Assembly (NCBI GenBank): GCA_903836465.1
Contig: CAILRB010000035.1
Location: 62,001-126,000 of the forward strand
From: an uncultured Chlorobiaceae bacterium
GTDB taxonomy: Bacteria > Bacteroidota > Chlorobiia > Chlorobiales > Chlorobiaceae
DNA: 64,000 nt
Reading direction: 5' to 3'
The notes beneath the pieces were generated by a model. That model saw only the letters and a program-made list of their open reading frames with translations, did no database searches and was not told the origin of the DNA. Both the position numbers and the translations under genes were made by a program. The first letter of the stretch is position 1. Each line of letters begins with the position of its first letter. Positions 17,151 through 26,743 of this stretch are shown piece after piece.

Positions 17151-18494
17151 ATGGCCGTTACAAAACCTGGAGATTCCCTGACCGTTACAGACAACCGTAC
17201 AGGTCTATCTTTTGACCTGCCTATTGAGCAGGGAGCAATTCGCACCATCGACCTTCGGCAGATAAAGATATCTCCCGATGATTTTGGGTTATTGGGTTAT
17301 GACCCTGGGTACCTCAATACGGCATCCTGTAAAAGTAAAATTACTTATATAGACGGTGACAAGGGTATTTTAAGGTATCGTGGATATCCTATCGATCAAC
17401 TTGCTGAAAAAAGCACCTTTCTTGAGACGGCTTACCTGCTTATCAAGGGTGAGCTTCCTGACAAGGAGCGTCTTGCTGTCTGGACCTACAATATCCGGCA
17501 CAATACTCTGACGCATGCCAATATGACCAAGTTTATGGACGGGTTTCGCTATGATGCTCACCCGATGGGTATTCTTGTCGGTACCATCGGTGCACTCTCG
17601 ACATTTTATGCTGATGCCAAGAATATAGATGATGAAGAGTCCCGCAAGCTGCAGGTACGTCGTCTTATCGGCAAGATACCTACTCTGGCCGCAATGAGTT
17701 ACCGGCACAGCATGGGTTTTCCCTATGTTCTTCCTGATGATGAATTAAGCTATACGGGCAATTTCCTTTCCATGATGTTCAAGATGACCGAGATGCATTA
17801 CAAGCCGAATCCGGTGCTTGAACATGCGCTTGATGTTCTGTTTATTCTGCATGCCGATCATGAACAGAATTGCTCGACCAGTGCAGTACGCGCTGTCGGC
17901 AGTTCGGGAGTTGATCCTTATTCAGCAATAGCCGCAGGATGTGCTGCGCTCTATGGACCTCTGCATGGCGGAGCAAACGAGGCGGTTATTCACATGCTCA
18001 AAAAAATCGGTTCTCTGGACAAGGTGCCTGAGTTTATCAAATCGGTCAAGGATGGTGATGGCCGTTTGATGGGGTTCGGCCACAGGGTGTACAAGAATTA
18101 TGATCCAAGGGCAAAAATCATCAAGGAGATAGCCTTCCAGGTTTTTGAAGAGACCGGCCGCAGTCCGATGCTCGATATTGCTCTTGAACTTGAAAGAATT
18201 GCGCTTGAAGATGACTATTTTATCAAACGCAAGCTCTATCCCAATGTTGATTTTTATTCCGGATTGATCTATCAGGCAATGGGCTTTCCGCTTGAGATGT
18301 TTCCTGTTCTTTTTGCTATTGGAAGGGTCCCGGGATGGCTTTCCCAGTGGATCGAGCAGGTCAAGGATCAGGAGCAGAAAATTTCAAGACCTCGTCAGAT
18401 CTATCTTGGTGAAGATGAGCGTCCCTATGTTCCGATTGAAACCCGTCCGAAAAACAGGGTTGATGAGCAGAAATTTGGTGTCTGCAGACTGTAG
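17151..18494 (+). CDS. gltA: Citrate synthase
   Basis: A 447-aa citrate synthase that condenses acetyl-CoA with oxaloacetate. Catalytic motifs are visible: LHGGANEAV (oxaloacetate-binding and catalytic His), GFGHRVYKNYDPRA, and YPNVDFYSG (catalytic Asp). The N-terminal beta-rich segment is of the hexameric bacterial type. The ATG at 17151 is preferred to an in-frame ATG 48 bases upstream because the preceding 16 residues look random. Green sulfur bacteria fix carbon by the reductive TCA cycle using ATP-citrate lyase, so this enzyme may supply the oxidative direction or 2-oxoglutarate; that is inference. A terminator follows at once. Confidence 0.93.
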   Translation: MAVTKPGDSLTVTDNRTGLSFDLPIEQGAIRTIDLRQIKISPDDFGLLGYDPGYLNTASCKSKITYIDGDKGILRYRGYPIDQLAEKSTFLETAYLLIKGELPDKERLAVWTYNIRHNTLTHANMTKFMDGFRYDAHPMGILVGTIGALSTFYADAKNIDDEESRKLQVRRLIGKIPTLAAMSYRHSMGFPYVLPDDELSYTGNFLSMMFKMTEMHYKPNPVLEHALDVLFILHADHEQNCSTSAVRAVGSSGVDPYSAIAAGCAALYGPLHGGANEAVIHMLKKIGSLDKVPEFIKSVKDGDGRLMGFGHRVYKNYDPRAKIIKEIAFQVFEETGRSPMLDIALELERIALEDDYFIKRKLYPNVDFYSGLIYQAMGFPLEMFPVLFAIGRVPGWLSQWIEQVKDQEQKISRPRQIYLGEDERPYVPIETRPKNRVDEQKFGVCRL

Positions 18495-18502
18495 TTTTTT
18501 GT

Positions 18503-18547
18503 CAGGGAGTGTTCATTATTTCTCTGGACACTCCCTGTGCTGTTTTT
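18503..18547 (+). terminator. Intrinsic terminator after citrate synthase
   Basis: An inverted repeat of 12 pairs (CAGGGAGTGTTC with GGACACTCCCTG, one G-T wobble) encloses an 11-base loop. A run of five T lies a few bases downstream. It sits 8 bases after the citrate synthase stop and 25 bases before gatC, so it separates the two transcripts. Confidence 0.75.
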
Positions 18548-18571
18548 ATTAATAGTTACGATGATGTTTTT

Positions 18572-18859
18572 ATGTCGGTTACTACTCAAGATGTTGCCTA
18601 TATCGCCGAATTGGCCAAGCTGAGATTCAGCGATGAAGAGATGCTGACGATGACCAGCGAACTCAACAATATCCTTCACTATGTCGAAAAGCTCAATGAA
18701 GTCGATACTGAAGGAGTTCTGCCGCTCAGCAGCATTCACGACCCGGTCAATGTGCTTCGGGAAGATGTTGTGCTTCAGGCTCTCTCCTCAGGGGAGGTAT
18801 TGCAGAATGCTCCTGACCGGCAGGATCGCTTTTTCAAGGTGCCGAAAGTGATCGGGTAA
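18572..18859 (+). CDS. gatC: Asp-tRNA(Asn)/Glu-tRNA(Gln) amidotransferase subunit C
   Basis: A 95-aa protein with the GatC pattern: [16 protein letters not shown] at the start, [19 protein letters not shown] in the middle and [10 protein letters not shown] at the end. GatC stabilises the GatA-GatB complex that amidates mischarged Glu-tRNA(Gln) and Asp-tRNA(Asn). GatA and GatB are not in the window. The ATG at 18572 is used because an earlier GatC-unlike extension would overlap the terminator. It leads a three-gene run with the DUF167 gene and kdsB. Confidence 0.95.
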   Translation: MSVTTQDVAYIAELAKLRFSDEEMLTMTSELNNILHYVEKLNEVDTEGVLPLSSIHDPVNVLREDVVLQALSSGEVLQNAPDRQDRFFKVPKVIG

Positions 18860-18866
18860 ACGTCAG

Positions 18867-19169
18867 GTGCTTGAGCTCCATGAGAAAAAAGGCGCTGTTG
18901 TTTTCGTCGTTAAGGCACAGCCCCGCTCATCAAAAAGCAGAATTTGCGGTGCCTATAACGGTGGCCTGAAGGTAAATCTGAAAGCTGCACCGGTAGATGA
19001 TGCGGCAAACGAGGAGTGTTGCGAACTGTTTGCGAAGGTGTTCGATGTTCCTCAGTCGCGGGTGCATATTGTGTCCGGCAGAAGCTCCCGGACCAAGAGC
19101 GTGATGATTGAAGGTGTCAGCGCTGAAGCTGCAAGCCTTATTTTCGAACCATTCTTCATCCACTCATGA
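18867..19169 (+). CDS. DUF167 (YggU) family protein
   Basis: A 100-aa protein of the DUF167/YggU family: [31 protein letters not shown] and [20 protein letters not shown] are the conserved blocks. The family is small and widespread but has no established function. Translation appears to start at a GTG eight bases after gatC. The stop overlaps the kdsB start by four bases (ATGA), so the two are coupled. Confidence 0.85.
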   Translation: MLELHEKKGAVVFVVKAQPRSSKSRICGAYNGGLKVNLKAAPVDDAANEECCELFAKVFDVPQSRVHIVSGRSSRTKSVMIEGVSAEAASLIFEPFFIHS

Positions 19170-19909
19170 AAGCAGTTATTCTGATTCCGGCAAGGCTTGA
19201 TTCGAGCCGTCTCGAAAAAAAAATGCTTGCGAATATCGAAGGGGAACCGGTTATTGTGCATACCTGGCGACAGGCGCTGAAATCCCGCCTGGCTGAACGG
19301 GTTGTGGTTGCTACCGACAGCTCTGAGATCGCAACCGTACTCCAATTGCGAGGCGCAGAAGTTGTTATGACCTCTCCAGGTGCGACCTGTGGTACTGAAC
19401 GCATTGCCGAAGCTGCCCGGCAGATCGAGGGAGATGTTTTTGTCAATCTGCAGGGAGATGAACCTCTGATCAGTCCTGAAAATATTGATCTTGCTCTTGA
19501 ACCGTTCTTTTCTGATAATCCTCCAGATTGCTCGACTCTGGTTTTTCCGCTTCGGCCTGATGATGTTGAACAGATTGAAGATCCTCATCAGGTGAAGGTT
19601 GTTCTTGATTCCAAAGGGTATGCGCTTTATTTTTCCCGCAGTCCAATACCCTTCAGACGCAATGTGCTGCCGTCAACCACCTTCTACCGTCATATAGGGC
19701 TTTATGCTTTCAGGGCAGAAGTACTTGAGCAATTCGCAACACTTCCACCCTCAATGCTCGAACAGGCTGAGTCCCTTGAGCAGCTCCGGCTGCTTGAGAA
19801 CGGGTTCCGTATACGCTGTGTTACAACGCTGATTGACAATCCCGGAGTCAACACGTTTGAGGATCTTGAATTGGTACGCAGTATCATCAGGGGTTCTTTC
19901 AGGAGCTGA
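19166..19909 (+). CDS. kdsB: 3-deoxy-manno-octulosonate cytidylyltransferase (CMP-KDO synthetase)
   Basis: A 247-aa enzyme activating KDO with CTP for lipopolysaccharide core synthesis. Motifs: [18 protein letters not shown] (nucleotide-binding loop), [41 protein letters not shown] and [12 protein letters not shown]. Length is typical. The 3' end overlaps the convergent xseA gene by 11 bases. Its presence indicates an LPS-bearing Gram-negative cell. Confidence 0.95.
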   Translation: MKAVILIPARLDSSRLEKKMLANIEGEPVIVHTWRQALKSRLAERVVVATDSSEIATVLQLRGAEVVMTSPGATCGTERIAEAARQIEGDVFVNLQGDEPLISPENIDLALEPFFSDNPPDCSTLVFPLRPDDVEQIEDPHQVKVVLDSKGYALYFSRSPIPFRRNVLPSTTFYRHIGLYAFRAEVLEQFATLPPSMLEQAESLEQLRLLENGFRIRCVTTLIDNPGVNTFEDLELVRSIIRGSFRS

Positions 19910-21095
19910 TAACAGCGGGCTTTATACCATCATGAAACATGAGGTCGATGCCGTCGGATGGCTGAAGTTTATTGGCGCTGGTGATGAATTTCCCCTCTTT
20001 TCTGACAAGGACATATCCCCGTTCAAGAGTTTTCCGGTAATCAAGGAGCCCCAGTTGCTGTTTGACTGAAACGAAGTGTTGCACTCGCTGACTGTAGGTG
20101 GAAGTGATGGTGCGCGACATCCGGGCAACAAGGGAGTCGAGCCTTTCATGGAACTGCTGCATCTGCAGTGGTGGCCGATTGAAGGCGTAACTGCTGCAGA
20201 TTGAATAGACGTGACGCTCTGTACCTTCAAGCTTTGCCATAAGCAGCCTCTCCTGCCTTGACTGAAGATTGCTGATGTTTCGCAGCAGCTCCAGGGTATC
20301 AGGCACGGCAAGTTCTGCCGCGATGGATGGGGTTCCAGCCCGAAGGTCGGCGACCATATCGGCAATGGTGAGGTCGGTTTCGTGACCGACAGCACTGATG
20401 ACCGGTATCTTGGAGTGGTAGATGGCATTGGCGACAAGTTCTCCGTTGAAGGCCTGCAAATCTTCAAGCGAACCTCCTCCTCTGGCAACAATAATCACTT
20501 CGGGTCGATGCTGCTTTTTTTTCGTGGTGTTGAAAAAGGCAATTCCGGATGCAACCTCTTCAGCCGCGCCAGTGCCCTGAACCCTGACCGGATACAGAAG
20601 GACTTTTGCTGCAGGGAATCGCCGTTCAAGCACGTTGCTCATGTCTTCAATCACCGCCCCGGTAGGCGAAGTAATAAGCCCGATGGTCTCAGGAAGAGCA
20701 GGAATCGATTTTTTTCGTTCAGCGCTGAAATATCCGGCTTTGGCAAGTTTCTGCAAGAGTTCAGCAAAAGCCTGTTGCAGCGCACCCTGCCCGGCTTCAG
20801 TGACTGACGTGCAGATAAGTTGATAGCGTCCGGATGGGGGATAGACCTCAAGGCGACCTTCCGCAACCACCTTCATGCCATCCTTGAGTGTCGCCGCAAG
20901 ACGGCTTGCCGTGGTTTTCCAGATGACAGCAGGTATCTGGGCACCCTCATCCTTCAGTGTCAGGTAGATGTGCCCTGAACCGTGTCGCTTGCAGTTCGAT
21001 ATCTCTCCCTGGATCTTTACCTGAGGAAAAAGAGTTTCAAGTCTGTTTTTTATTTGCAGTGTCAGTTCGCTGACGGAGAGAATTTCCTGATTCAT
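19899..21095 (-). CDS. xseA: Exodeoxyribonuclease VII large subunit
   Basis: A 398-aa protein with the N-terminal OB domain ([41 protein letters not shown]) and the catalytic core ([62 protein letters not shown]). With XseB it degrades single-stranded DNA from both ends. The start at 21095 is chosen because a 32-residue in-frame upstream extension lacks family features. XseB was not seen nearby. It converges with kdsB. Confidence 0.94.
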   Translation of the reverse strand: MNQEILSVSELTLQIKNRLETLFPQVKIQGEISNCKRHGSGHIYLTLKDEGAQIPAVIWKTTASRLAATLKDGMKVVAEGRLEVYPPSGRYQLICTSVTEAGQGALQQAFAELLQKLAKAGYFSAERKKSIPALPETIGLITSPTGAVIEDMSNVLERRFPAAKVLLYPVRVQGTGAAEEVASGIAFFNTTKKKQHRPEVIIVARGGGSLEDLQAFNGELVANAIYHSKIPVISAVGHETDLTIADMVADLRAGTPSIAAELAVPDTLELLRNISNLQSRQERLLMAKLEGTERHVYSICSSYAFNRPPLQMQQFHERLDSLVARMSRTITSTYSQRVQHFVSVKQQLGLLDYRKTLERGYVLVRKEGKFITSANKLQPSDGIDLMFHDGIKPAVISS

Positions 21096-21287
21096 TGCAT
21101 CTTCTGCTGGAGGTGGGCTGTAGAAATTATGCTTGTTCAATAAAGGAAAACATTTTGAATGTTTGTACCGATATCGTTCGTTTGGGTGCAAAAAGCAAGA
21201 GAGAGACGGTTTTCATGAGGGATGTGTTATATTCGTTTTTTATTAACAGAACGGTGCGGAGTCCTTGTTACGCAAGAGTGATTGTCT

Positions 21288-22319
21288 ATGATTAATCGTG
21301 AATTGACAGAAGAGCTGGCGGTGTTGCTTGATCTGGAGAGGCCGGAAGCGGCATCTCTTTTCAATGGATTTTGCGGCGCAATGGTTGCTGAGCTGCTTGC
21401 TTTTCGGAAGCTTTCGATTAAAGGGCTTGGCTCGTTTTATGTAACGCATGTTCCTGCATCCAAACGCAGTAACGGCTCGGCCATGATTTTTGCTCCTCCG
21501 GTCAACAAGTTGAGGTTTGAAAGCACGTTGTCAGGTGGTGATGCGTCGCTCTCCCTTGCTGTTTCGCGACTTTCAATGAATCAGGCTGAAGCTGCACGGT
21601 TTGCCCGGACTCTTGCCACACTCTTCTTAGCCGCCCTTCAGCAGGAAAAAGCGATCTATCTGTATGGGTTGGGTCGCTTCGCCCTTGAAGATGGCGCGTA
21701 CAGCTTTTTTCCTGATCGTACGCTGGAAGAGCTGCTGAACAGGGAGTATCAGGATTTGAAAGCGGTTATTCTACCGCAGCATAGCGAGGAAAGGAGTGAG
21801 AGGAGGTCGCCCGGATATATTTTGCCTCTCGTGGTGGTTGTTCTTGTCGGGCTGTTGCTTGCAATAGTGTATGGCCGGTTTTCGTGGAGCACTTTTTTCC
21901 CGTCACCAGTGGAGCCAGCTAAAAGCGTTGCCACTGTAGTAGATCGCAGAGTGGCTGCTGTTGCTCCTATTCCTGCTCCTCCACCATCGGGACCGACAGC
22001 TTATCCGGGAAAGACACCAAAAGGTGCTGCAGACTCTCTTGTGCTTGTTAAAGGTGATTATGCCATTGTTCTCGCTACTTTTGAGACAGAGAAGCGTGCA
22101 CACCAGCAAATTGCTCCCTTGCGTTCTTCGGGAATCAAGGCTTTTGTCTGGCCAACATCCATGGATGAGACGGAATATTTCAGATTGATGACTGGCAGAT
22201 TTGCAAATTACGCTTCAGCGGCAGAGCGGCTCAAGGGACTGCCTAAAAAAATGGTCGATGGCGCCTATATTCAACAGGTCAAAAAAACAGTGGTGCTTCA
22301 TGGAGAAAAAGGGTTGTGA
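21288..22319 (+). CDS. Membrane protein with tandem HU-like domains and a C-terminal SPOR domain
   Basis: A 343-aa protein with three parts. Residues 1-~160 contain two HU/IHF-like or CCDC81-like DNA-binding units (KLSIKGLGSFYV, then the similar AIYLYGLGRFAL). A single membrane helix lies at about 181-200 (LPLVVVVLVGLLLAIVYG). After a Pro-rich linker comes a SPOR domain (~255-335, YAIVLATFETEKRAHQQIAPL), which binds denuded septal peptidoglycan. This places the DNA-binding part in the cytoplasm and SPOR in the periplasm. The ATG at 21288 is preferred to a TTG six bases before it. bchY follows with no gap; co-transcription is likely but a functional link is not implied. Confidence 0.8.
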   Translation: MINRELTEELAVLLDLERPEAASLFNGFCGAMVAELLAFRKLSIKGLGSFYVTHVPASKRSNGSAMIFAPPVNKLRFESTLSGGDASLSLAVSRLSMNQAEAARFARTLATLFLAALQQEKAIYLYGLGRFALEDGAYSFFPDRTLEELLNREYQDLKAVILPQHSEERSERRSPGYILPLVVVVLVGLLLAIVYGRFSWSTFFPSPVEPAKSVATVVDRRVAAVAPIPAPPPSGPTAYPGKTPKGAADSLVLVKGDYAIVLATFETEKRAHQQIAPLRSSGIKAFVWPTSMDETEYFRLMTGRFANYASAAERLKGLPKKMVDGAYIQQVKKTVVLHGEKGL

Positions 22320-22320
22320 C

Positions 22321-23538
22321 ATGCTGCATCCCCAGTCGATGTGTCCGGCATTCGGGGGGCTGAGGGTACTGACAAGAATTGATGGTGTTCAGGTCTGTCT
22401 GGTGGCGGATCAAGGCTGTCTTTACGGACTGACCTTTGTCTCGCACTTTTATGCTGCACGGAAATCGATTGTCTCACCTGAATTGATGAATGTGCAGATA
22501 TCGGGTGGTACCATGATTGACGATCTTCGCCGCACCTTAGAAGAGATTGCCCGTGATCCGGCGGTGCGTTTTATTCCGGTTGTCAGTACCTGTGTTGCTG
22601 AGACGGCCGGTATAGCCGAGGAGTTGTTACCCGGGAAAATCGGCAATGCAGAGGTCCTTCTGGTGCGTCTGCCAGCCTTTCAGATCAGGACCCATCCCGA
22701 AGCGAAGGATGTGGCCGTTGCAACGCTGTTAAAACGCTTTGCACGTTTTGATGGAGGGAAAAAAGCTAAGTCGCTGGTTGTGCTGGGAGAGATTTTTCCG
22801 GTGGATGCCATGATGATTGGGGCCGTTCTCCAGAAAATTGGTGTAGAGTCGGTCATCACACTTCCGGGGACAGCGCTTGAGGACTACGTCGAAGCAGGCC
22901 TGGTTGAGGCTTGTGCGGTGCTTCATCCCTTTTATGAACGTTCGGCCGCCCTGTTTGAAGAGCATGGTGTGAAGATAGTCAAAGGAAATCCGATTGGAGC
23001 AAATGCCACAGCACAGTGGATACGTCGTATTGGTGAGGCTCTTGATCTTGATCCTGCAACGGTTCATGCAGTGGCTGAAGAGGAGGGTCAGAAGACGCGC
23101 GAAGTACTTGCCAGGTTCAGCCATCTGAAGGGCAAGGTGATTGTCGCCGGCTATGAAGGGAACGAACTGCCGGTTGTCCGCCTGCTGCTTGAAGCCGGTC
23201 TGGAGGTGCCTTATGCCTCAACCTCCATTGCAAGGAATGCTCTCGGAGAGGAAGACCACAACGTGCTCTCCATGCTTGGCACAGAGATTCGCTATCGTAA
23301 ATATCTTGAAGAGGATATGCAGGCGGTGGTTGACTTTGAGCCGGATCTGGTCATCGGTACCACCTCTCTTGACAGTTTTGCCAAAGAACGGGGAATTCCT
23401 GCAATCTATTATACGAACAACATCTCTGCACGACCGCTTTTTTTTGCCGCAGGGGCGGCAACAGTGCTGGGTATGATTGGCGGGCTGCTTGGCAAAAGGG
23501 ATGTGTACAAGAACATGAAAGAGTATTTTGAGGGGTAG
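22321..23538 (+). CDS. bchY: Chlorophyllide a reductase subunit Y
   Basis: A ~405-aa nitrogenase-like (NifD-related) subunit of chlorophyllide a reductase, which with BchX and BchZ reduces the B ring on the way to bacteriochlorophyll. The N-terminus MLHPQSMCPAFGGLR and VADQGCLYGLTFVSHFY carry the cysteines expected to bind the [4Fe-4S] cluster; VVSTCVAE follows. BchX and BchZ are not in the window. The start is taken at 22321, with AGGG seven bases upstream; an ATG at 22300 that would overlap the HU-SPOR gene is possible. A strong hairpin follows the stop. Confidence 0.9.
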   Translation: MLHPQSMCPAFGGLRVLTRIDGVQVCLVADQGCLYGLTFVSHFYAARKSIVSPELMNVQISGGTMIDDLRRTLEEIARDPAVRFIPVVSTCVAETAGIAEELLPGKIGNAEVLLVRLPAFQIRTHPEAKDVAVATLLKRFARFDGGKKAKSLVVLGEIFPVDAMMIGAVLQKIGVESVITLPGTALEDYVEAGLVEACAVLHPFYERSAALFEEHGVKIVKGNPIGANATAQWIRRIGEALDLDPATVHAVAEEEGQKTREVLARFSHLKGKVIVAGYEGNELPVVRLLLEAGLEVPYASTSIARNALGEEDHNVLSMLGTEIRYRKYLEEDMQAVVDFEPDLVIGTTSLDSFAKERGIPAIYYTNNISARPLFFAAGAATVLGMIGGLLGKRDVYKNMKEYFEG

Positions 23539-23559
23539 GGTGTTTATCACCATAAAAAG

Positions 23560-23587
23560 AAAAAGCCGGATGTAACTCCGGCTTTTT
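23560..23587. terminator. Bidirectional terminator between bchY and frr
   Basis: AAAAAGCCGGA pairs perfectly with TCCGGCTTTTT around a 6-base loop. The A and T runs on each side allow termination in both directions, which suits the convergent bchY and frr genes. Confidence 0.88.
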
Positions 23588-23609
23588 GCATTGGTAGTTG
23601 CTCAGTTGC

Positions 23610-24170
23610 TTAGACCTCCATGATCTCTTTCTCTTTGTGCGTTATCAGGTCGGTAAGCTGTTTTTCAAATTTGTGGAGCATCTCGTCGGCATCCTTTTTA
23701 CCCTTGTTCTTGTCGTCTTCGCTGATCGTTCTTGATTTTTCGAGCTTTTCAATCTCCTGAATCATGTCGCGGCGTAGGTTGCGAAGGGATACTTTTGAGT
23801 CCTCTCCGAATTTTTTGGTGAGTTTGACAAACTCTTTCCTGCGCTCTTCGGTGAGCGGGGGAATGCTGACCCGGATGTTCTGGCCGTCGGCGGCAGGGTT
23901 GAGCCCAAGGTTGGCGTCGCGTATAGCTCTTTCAGTAGCCGATACCATTGATTTGTCCCACACCTGGACAATAAGCGTGTGAACATCCAGGACACTGATG
24001 TTGCCGACCTGTTTCAGTGGCATCTGCTGGCCATAAGCCTCTACCTTGACACGGTCAAGCAGTGTCGTTGTTGCCTTACCTGTTCTGATCGAAGCGATTT
24101 CATGCTGAAACGCCTCGATGGTCTTCTTCATTTTCGGCTCTGTTTTCTGATAAACCTCCCTGACACTCAT
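23610..24170 (-). CDS. frr: Ribosome recycling factor
   Basis: A 186-aa protein with RRF signatures: EAFQHEIASIRTGKATTTLLDRVKVEAYG, WDKSMVSATERAIRDANLGLNP, IRVSIPPLTEERRKEFVK and the C-terminal helix of domain I. RRF splits the post-termination ribosome with EF-G. Length is exactly typical. It lies downstream of rpmE on the same strand, with 53 bases between. Confidence 0.97.
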   Translation of the reverse strand: MSVREVYQKTEPKMKKTIEAFQHEIASIRTGKATTTLLDRVKVEAYGQQMPLKQVGNISVLDVHTLIVQVWDKSMVSATERAIRDANLGLNPAADGQNIRVSIPPLTEERRKEFVKLTKKFGEDSKVSLRNLRRDMIQEIEKLEKSRTISEDDKNKGKKDADEMLHKFEKQLTDLITHKEKEIMEV

Positions 24171-24223
24171 AGCTGTTTCGATGGGTTAGTGTTGGTTTGC
24201 CGCAAAAGCGCAAGCTCTGTTCT

Positions 24224-24448
24224 TCAGGCGTTTGCCTGTGCTGCGGTGGATTTTGCAAAGCGCTTGTTGAAGCGTTCAACGCGTCCGGCGGTATCGACAA
24301 GAGTCTGCTTTCCGGTATAGAAAGGGTGGCAGTTGTTGCAGATATCAACCTTGATGGTTGTTCTGGTAGAACGGGTGACGAAGGAGTTCCCGCAGTTTGC
24401 GCAGTTGACCGTGACTTCGTTATACTTTGGATGAATATCTTGTTTCAT
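24224..24448 (-). CDS. rpmE: 50S ribosomal protein L31
   Basis: A 74-aa L31 of the zinc-binding type: [12 protein letters not shown] and [13 protein letters not shown] supply four cysteines in two C-x2-C pairs. The start MKQDIHPKY at 24448 is the family N-terminus; an in-frame extension of 21 residues upstream is rejected. The zinc form is normally the one replaced under zinc limitation in bacteria that have both types. Confidence 0.96.
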   Translation of the reverse strand: MKQDIHPKYNEVTVNCANCGNSFVTRSTRTTIKVDICNNCHPFYTGKQTLVDTAGRVERFNKRFAKSTAAQANA

Positions 24449-24547
24449 GACTTTCGTTGACTTTGTCGTACAATAGATGATATGACCGGCAATAAAATTG
24501 TAAAGGTGCAAATATACAAGAATTTCATTCCAGTTACAACCATTAAT

Positions 24548-26668
24548 ATGACCGGTTCAACAGCAGTCACTTACCTGAAAGGGGTGGGGTCAAGAAAGGC
24601 ATCAATCCTTAAAGAGGTGGGCATTGTGACGCTTGACGATCTGTTTGACTACTATCCCCGCCGATATCTTGACCGGAGCGCCATGAAAAGTATTGGAACT
24701 CTTGCTGAAGGCGAAACGGTAACGGTTGTTGGTACGGTGATCAGGACGCAGCTTGATGGAGATACTCCGGGCATGGCACGCTTCAAGGCGTGGCTTGGTG
24801 ATGCGACAGGTGTTCTCGAACTCACCTGGTTTCGGGGTGTCCGCTATTTTTCACGCACCGTGGTTCAGGGTGAATCGCTTGCTGTGTTTGGGAAGGTAAG
24901 TTATTTCGGGAGTCATGCCCAGATGCAGCACCCCGATTTCGATCGTTTGAGTGCCGATCGTCTTCAGGCGAGTGATGGTGAGAGCAGCGATTTCGAGTTG
25001 TACAATACCGGCAAGATTATCCCGATCTATCCGACCAGTGAGGCTATGAAGCAGGCGAGTCTGGGTTCAAAGCAGATGCGCACTCTTCTTGCCCGTGCTT
25101 TTGAACAGGGCGCTCCGGGTCAGAGGGAGAATCTCACGGTCTCGATGGTTGCCGATAATGGGTTACTCTCACTTGCCGAAGCCTATCGTGAGATTCATTT
25201 TCCATCATCCCATGAAAGACTTGAGCGGGCGCGCTTCCGGCTGAAATGGACCGAACTTTTTTATGCTCAATTGCTATTTGCCTTGCGCCACAGTGAGATC
25301 AGGCGCAACAGGGCTGCGGTGAAGTTCACTCACTCCGGTGAGGCCACTCAAAAGCTCTATGCCAGTCTTCCTTATACGTTGACCGACGGCCAGAAAAATG
25401 CGGTTCGTGAAATTTATCGTGACCTCAGGAGTGGGAGTCCCATGAACCGTCTTCTGCAGGGAGATGTCGGTTCAGGAAAGACGATTGTGGCCATGTTTGC
25501 CATGGCTCTTGCTGCCGACAATGCACTGCAGTCGGCATTTATGGCTCCGACAGAAATTCTTGCGGTGCAGCACTATCTGGTCATGAAACGTTATTTTACT
25601 CCTCTTGGGTTGCAGGTTGGAATTCTGACGGGCAAGCAGGGGAAAAAAGCCCGTCAGGCGATTCTTGATGCTCTCAGCTCCGGAGAGCTGCATTGTGTGA
25701 TTGGCACCCATGCCATGATTGAGCATGGCGTCAGCTATGCTAATCTTGGACTGGTTATTATCGACGAACAGCACCGCTTCGGGGTGTTGCAGCGCAAGGC
25801 ACTTCAGGAAAAGGCGATCAATCCCCATGTGCTCCTGATGACAGCTACACCGATTCCGAGAACCCTTGCCATGGGTGTTTTTGGTGATCTTGATGTCTCG
25901 GTTATTCGTGACAAGCCGGTGGGAAGAAGGCCGATCAAGACCTTCCTGAGGTCGGAAAAGGAAAAAATGAAGGTGTATGATGTTCTACGCTCACAAATTG
26001 CGGAAGGAAGACAGGGTTATATTGTCTATCCGCTTGTTGAGGAGTCTGAAAAAATGGATCTGAAAGCAGCGGTAGAAAGTTATCATGAGCTTTCTGCCTC
26101 AGTGTTTCCAGATCTCCGCCTTGGATTGATTCATGGACAGATGACTCCGGATGAAAAGGAGAGGGTGATGGAGCAGTTCAGGCAAGGGGAGATTGATCTG
26201 CTGGTTGGCACCACAGTCATTGAAGTCGGGGTTGATGTTCCAAATGCCACGGTTATGGTTATTGAGTATGCTGAGCGGTTTGGTCTTGCCCAGTTGCATC
26301 AGCTCAGGGGACGGGTTGGCCGTGGAGAGCACCCATCCTCCTGCTTTCTGCTTTATGCAAAAATGACGGCGGATGCCCGTGAACGACTTGGGGCGATGGA
26401 GTCAACCAATGACGGTTTTGTTATCTCGGAAATTGATGCAAAAATAAGAGGAGCGGGCAATATTCTCGGAAAAGAGCAGTCCGGCACCTTGAGCGGGTTG
26501 AGAATTGCCGATCTGAACACGGATTATGCTATCATGCAGTCGGCCAGGTCTGCCGCCTTTGCTCTTGTTGAACAGGATGGGCAGTTGCGGTCAGCGGAAC
26601 ATGTCCTGATACGTGAGTGTTATCTGCGTCAGTACCACGACCGTTTTTCTCTGGCTGATATTGGATAG
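24548..26668 (+). CDS. recG: ATP-dependent DNA helicase RecG
   Basis: A 706-aa SF2 helicase that remodels stalled replication forks. The N-terminal wedge/OB domain ([26 protein letters not shown]) is followed by motif [15 protein letters not shown], the MAPTEILA motif, [21 protein letters not shown] and, in the C-terminal domain, [25 protein letters not shown] and the TRG-like [16 protein letters not shown]. The ATG at 24548 is chosen over one at 24482. Divergent from rpmE; promoters for both must lie in 24449-24547. Confidence 0.96.
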   Translation: MTGSTAVTYLKGVGSRKASILKEVGIVTLDDLFDYYPRRYLDRSAMKSIGTLAEGETVTVVGTVIRTQLDGDTPGMARFKAWLGDATGVLELTWFRGVRYFSRTVVQGESLAVFGKVSYFGSHAQMQHPDFDRLSADRLQASDGESSDFELYNTGKIIPIYPTSEAMKQASLGSKQMRTLLARAFEQGAPGQRENLTVSMVADNGLLSLAEAYREIHFPSSHERLERARFRLKWTELFYAQLLFALRHSEIRRNRAAVKFTHSGEATQKLYASLPYTLTDGQKNAVREIYRDLRSGSPMNRLLQGDVGSGKTIVAMFAMALAADNALQSAFMAPTEILAVQHYLVMKRYFTPLGLQVGILTGKQGKKARQAILDALSSGELHCVIGTHAMIEHGVSYANLGLVIIDEQHRFGVLQRKALQEKAINPHVLLMTATPIPRTLAMGVFGDLDVSVIRDKPVGRRPIKTFLRSEKEKMKVYDVLRSQIAEGRQGYIVYPLVEESEKMDLKAAVESYHELSASVFPDLRLGLIHGQMTPDEKERVMEQFRQGEIDLLVGTTVIEVGVDVPNATVMVIEYAERFGLAQLHQLRGRVGRGEHPSSCFLLYAKMTADARERLGAMESTNDGFVISEIDAKIRGAGNILGKEQSGTLSGLRIADLNTDYAIMQSARSAAFALVEQDGQLRSAEHVLIRECYLRQYHDRFSLADIG

Positions 26669-26743
26669 TCTGGTGTGAATTTTTAAGAAAAGGGAAGTCT
26701 TGAGTGCTCCCTGTAAACAAAGCAATGGGTGTCGCGACAGTCT

